Positions 61,868 to 64,000 of a DNA stretch of 64,000 bases are shown one piece after another (position 1 is the first letter of the stretch; each line of letters opens with the position of its first letter). The stretch comes from Gemmiger sp. An50 (GTDB lineage: Bacteria; Bacillota; Clostridia; Oscillospirales; Ruminococcaceae). The translations under genes were made by a program, and so were the position numbers. The notes beneath the pieces are model-generated. The model did no database searches and was not told the origin of the DNA. It saw only the letters and a list, made by a program, of their open reading frames with translations. The DNA lies in NCBI RefSeq assembly GCF_002161595.1, contig NZ_NFID01000014.1, forward strand, positions 45,535-109,534. The letters are read 5' to 3'.

Positions 61868-62719
61868 ATGCTGCGCATCCTAACCGACTCCACTGCCGAT
61901 TTGCCGACGGCACTGGCCCAACGCATGCAGGTGGAGGTCGTTCCCCTGCAGGTAACCTTTGAGAACGGCGACACCTATCGGGACGGACTGGATCTTCCGC
62001 CCGAAGAGTTTTACGAGCGGCTCAGCGAATGCCACAAGCTGCCCAGTACCAGCCAGCCCAGCCCGGAAGCCTTTGAGAAGACCTTCAACGATGCCCGGGA
62101 CGCGGGCGACGAGCTGATCGCGATCCTTCTTTCCGGCAAGATCTCCGGTACTTATCAATCCGCCCAGATCGCCGCATCCCTGGTGGATTACGACAAGATC
62201 TATCTGATCGACGGTCTCAGCGCCACGCTGGGCAATCAGCTGCTGGTTCGTCTGGCGGTGGAGCTGCGGGACGAGGGCCGTTCTGCGGGCGAGATCGTGA
62301 GCATTCTGGAAGAGGAAAAGCACAAGGTCCGGCTGCTGGCCGTGGTGGATGACCTGAAATATTTCCGCAAGGGCGGACGGCTGACTGGCGCGGAAGCCTT
62401 TGCGGGCGCCGTGCTGGGCATCAAGCCGGTGGTTGGCATGAAGGACGGCCATGTGGGCCTGGTGGGCAAGGCCAGAGGTATGCCCGGCGCATACGTTGCT
62501 CTCTTCAAGCTGCTGGATCAGGACGGCGGACTGGACCCGGACAAGCGGTATCTGGTGGGCTACACCGCCCATCACCGCACCGTAGAACCCATTCAGAAGT
62601 ATCTGATCGGCAATCTGCATCTTCCTGCCGCCGAAGTATTCCACATCGGGCCGGTGATCGGTACCCACGCCGGCCCCGGCGCGGCCGGCATCGCCTATTT
62701 TGCAAAGGGCGAAGATTGA
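61868..62719 (+). CDS. DegV-family fatty-acid-binding protein
   Basis: 283 residues. Starts with LRILTDSTADLP, the family signature, and keeps TSQPSPEAFEKTF near residue 60 and DDLKYFRKGGRLTGAEAFAGAVLGIKPVVGM near 160-190. DegV/FakB proteins bind a fatty acid and present it to FakA kinase in phospholipid synthesis; no fakA gene is adjacent. GGGAGG is upstream of the ATG. Confidence 0.92.
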   Translation: MLRILTDSTADLPTALAQRMQVEVVPLQVTFENGDTYRDGLDLPPEEFYERLSECHKLPSTSQPSPEAFEKTFNDARDAGDELIAILLSGKISGTYQSAQIAASLVDYDKIYLIDGLSATLGNQLLVRLAVELRDEGRSAGEIVSILEEEKHKVRLLAVVDDLKYFRKGGRLTGAEAFAGAVLGIKPVVGMKDGHVGLVGKARGMPGAYVALFKLLDQDGGLDPDKRYLVGYTAHHRTVEPIQKYLIGNLHLPAAEVFHIGPVIGTHAGPGAAGIAYFAKGED

Positions 62720-62744
62720 ATTGTGAATTAACTTCGTAAAGTAA

Positions 62745-62787
62745 AAAAGACCTCTGCGTTGATTCGTCAACACAGAGGTCTTCTTTT
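62745..62787. terminator. Terminator between degV and the metallophosphoesterase gene
   Basis: AAGACCTCTGCGTTGA (62747-62762), TTCG loop, TCAACACAGAGGTCTT (62767-62782), then CTTTTTC; an A run on the left serves the minus strand. Confidence 0.9.
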
Positions 62788-62791
62788 TCTG

Positions 62792-63649
62792 TTATGCCGG
62801 CTTCTTCAGATCGATGCACACGATCTCCGGCGGCGACAGCAGCCGAAGTGGAAGCCGTGTGGTCCCGATGCCGCTGCTCACATAGACCCGGGCGGATTCT
62901 TCGGTCTCATCCAGCGCATACATCCCGCGCACAAATCCGCCGGAGCCCGGAGGGAGAATCTGCCGCGCGATCCATGGAATTCCAACCTGCCCGCCATGGG
63001 TATGACCGGACAGCATCAGCGCCTGCTCCGGCAGATTGAAAAGCAGCTCGGCTGTATAGGGCTCATGAGCCACAAGCAGCGGAAACACGCCTTCCGCAAA
63101 GTAGGGCAACTGACCTTCCAGATCGCCGGTCAGATAATCATCATAACCCAAGATCTGAATCTGATATTTCTCCAGAAGCAGGCTCTCATTTTTCAGCACC
63201 TGAAAGCCGCAGGATTCCATAAACTCCTGATAGATGCGCGCTGCGCCGCCACCCCAGTCGTGATTGCCCCAGACCGCGTATTTTCCGTCCGGGGCATTGA
63301 TGCCGCTCAGCTGTTCCCGCAGCAGCTCCAGGTCCATCTGTTCCCGGTCACGGGCGTAGTTGTCCAGCAAGTCGCCGCCAAAGATCACCAGATCCGGTTC
63401 CAGCCGGTTGATACGCTCCGCCAGCTGTTTCGCCGAATCAACCGGCTTGTCCTCACCAAAATGGGTATCGGTAAAAAAGACGACGCGGCAATCGGCTGTG
63501 ATTCCCTCTGCCTGGAAGGAAAGCCTTCGTACCACCAGCAGATTCGGTTCCACAAAGCGGGCATATAGTCCCGTCAGCAGGGCGGCAAGCACGATCCAGA
63601 ACAGCACCCAAGCCCAGCGCCGTTTTCTTTTTATTTGTTTCTGTTTCAT
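62792..63649 (-). CDS. Membrane-anchored metallophosphoesterase (YkuE-like)
   Basis: 285 residues. A basic start and one membrane helix (about 13-31) place the domain outside. Calcineurin-type metal motifs are complete: FFTDTHFG (about 58-65), IFGGDLLDNY, VWGNHDWG, LLVAHEP and LSGHTHGGQVG. YkuE-like enzymes act on phospholipid or UDP-lipid A-type phosphoesters; substrate here unknown. No SD is visible before the ATG. A -10-like TAAAAT ends six bases before it, which would give a leaderless transcript. Confidence 0.9.
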   Translation of the reverse strand: MKQKQIKRKRRWAWVLFWIVLAALLTGLYARFVEPNLLVVRRLSFQAEGITADCRVVFFTDTHFGEDKPVDSAKQLAERINRLEPDLVIFGGDLLDNYARDREQMDLELLREQLSGINAPDGKYAVWGNHDWGGGAARIYQEFMESCGFQVLKNESLLLEKYQIQILGYDDYLTGDLEGQLPYFAEGVFPLLVAHEPYTAELLFNLPEQALMLSGHTHGGQVGIPWIARQILPPGSGGFVRGMYALDETEESARVYVSSGIGTTRLPLRLLSPPEIVCIDLKKPA

Positions 63650-63655
63650 TGATTT

Positions 63656-63684
63656 ATTTTATATATAAGCAGGCCTCACCACAA
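63656..63684 (-). promoter_or_regulatory. Promoter placed to give a leaderless metallophosphoesterase mRNA
   Basis: TTGTGG (63684-63679), 17-base spacer, TAAAAT (63661-63656). Transcription would begin at or beside the A of the ATG (63649). The rest of 63685-63886 holds no gene I can support. Confidence 0.45.
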
Positions 63685-63886
63685 TTGCGTCACCTCTTAT
63701 GGTTCTTGCCTGAGAGAAAATCGTGAATGATTTGAGGAAAGTCCCAGCAAATAGCCGAGCTTTTAAATGAAATGTCGTTCGTCCTGCCGGGGTGTCCGTC
63801 GGCCTCCGGCAGCGGGGCCCTCGCAAAAGTTTGCCACGCAAAGTTTTGTGGGGATAAGGAGGAATGACGGAATGGTATGAGAAAAG

Positions 63887-63914
63887 CCCAGCCGAATGGC
63901 TGGGCTTTTTGAAT
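63887..63914 (-). terminator. Terminator of the tRNA-Glu transcript
   Basis: AAAGCCCAGCC and GGCTGGGCTTT pair around a GAAT loop. On the minus strand it lies about 20 bases after tRNA-Glu and runs into TTTTCTC. Confidence 0.8.
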
Positions 63915-63935
63915 GGAATGTAGTCCATTCCGACG

Positions 63936-64000
63936 TGGTGACCCGTGGGAGAATCGAACTCCCGTTTGCGGCGTGAGAGGCCGCCGTCTTGACCGCTTGA
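63936..64000 (-). tRNA. tRNA-Glu (CTC anticodon), 5' end outside window
   Basis: 65 bases seen, including the encoded CCA at 63938-63936. The anticodon stem GCGGC/GCCGC holds CTCTCAC, giving CTC. T arm GGGAG-TTCGATT-CTCCC, and acceptor 3' strand ACGGGTC followed by A-CCA. About 10 bases at the 5' end are missing. Confidence 0.9.

Overview
The window is G+C-rich, gene-dense chromosomal DNA. Its gene content points to a low-G+C-lineage Firmicute with an unusually high G+C, most like gut Oscillospiraceae/Ruminococcaceae of the Faecalibacterium/Gemmiger/Subdoligranulum kind. The grounds are a T-box leader, GdpP, RNase J, DegV and YitT proteins, the dnaB-tilS-hpt-ftsH order, and strong SD and -35/-10 signals. 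The genus assignment is inference only. I see no phage, plasmid, CRISPR array or transposase gene.

Left part (1-24.6 kb): a divergent type IIA topoisomerase B subunit runs off the left edge. A minus-strand housekeeping block follows in transcription order: RNase J, GdpP, ribosomal protein bL9, DnaB, TilS, Hpt, FtsH and a tail-anchored zinc-ribbon protein. A plus-strand pair encodes RNase HI and MnmA. Next come CoaD, a LysA-type decarboxylase, tRNA-Asp and tRNA-Thr, an M28-like peptidase, a glycosyltransferase, and an operon joining a NifX-like protein to an 860-residue flavoprotein-rhodanese-sirohaem reductase fusion.

Middle (24.7-40.6 kb): an apparent cobalamin/methionine operon (metF, a stand-alone MetH reactivation domain, a short metH, and a BtuFCD/FecBCD-type ABC importer). 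Then a plus-strand set: a DUF4358-like lipoprotein with a DHHW protein; a short DtxR/MntR-type regulator; a YwlG-like protein; a YggS-like PLP protein; YitT; and a CydDC-like ABC pair with a DUF454 membrane protein, preceded by a clear promoter overlapped by an inverted repeat.

Right part (40.6-64 kb): glmM with a left-handed beta-helix protein, a MATE pump, leuA-leuC-leuD-leuB under a T-box leader, a Ca2+-type P-ATPase, an NSS transporter, a heterodimeric ABC exporter, an anchored GH25 muramidase, glgB, degV, a metallophosphoesterase and a tRNA-Glu cut by the right edge.

The most unusual non-coding signal is a family of small palindromic elements sharing near-identical ends. Two 172-bp copies (31680-31851 and 49394-49565) and one 69-bp internally deleted copy (13989-14057) all sit just upstream of genes, in the same orientation relative to the downstream gene. 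One lies between a strong promoter and the leu T-box.
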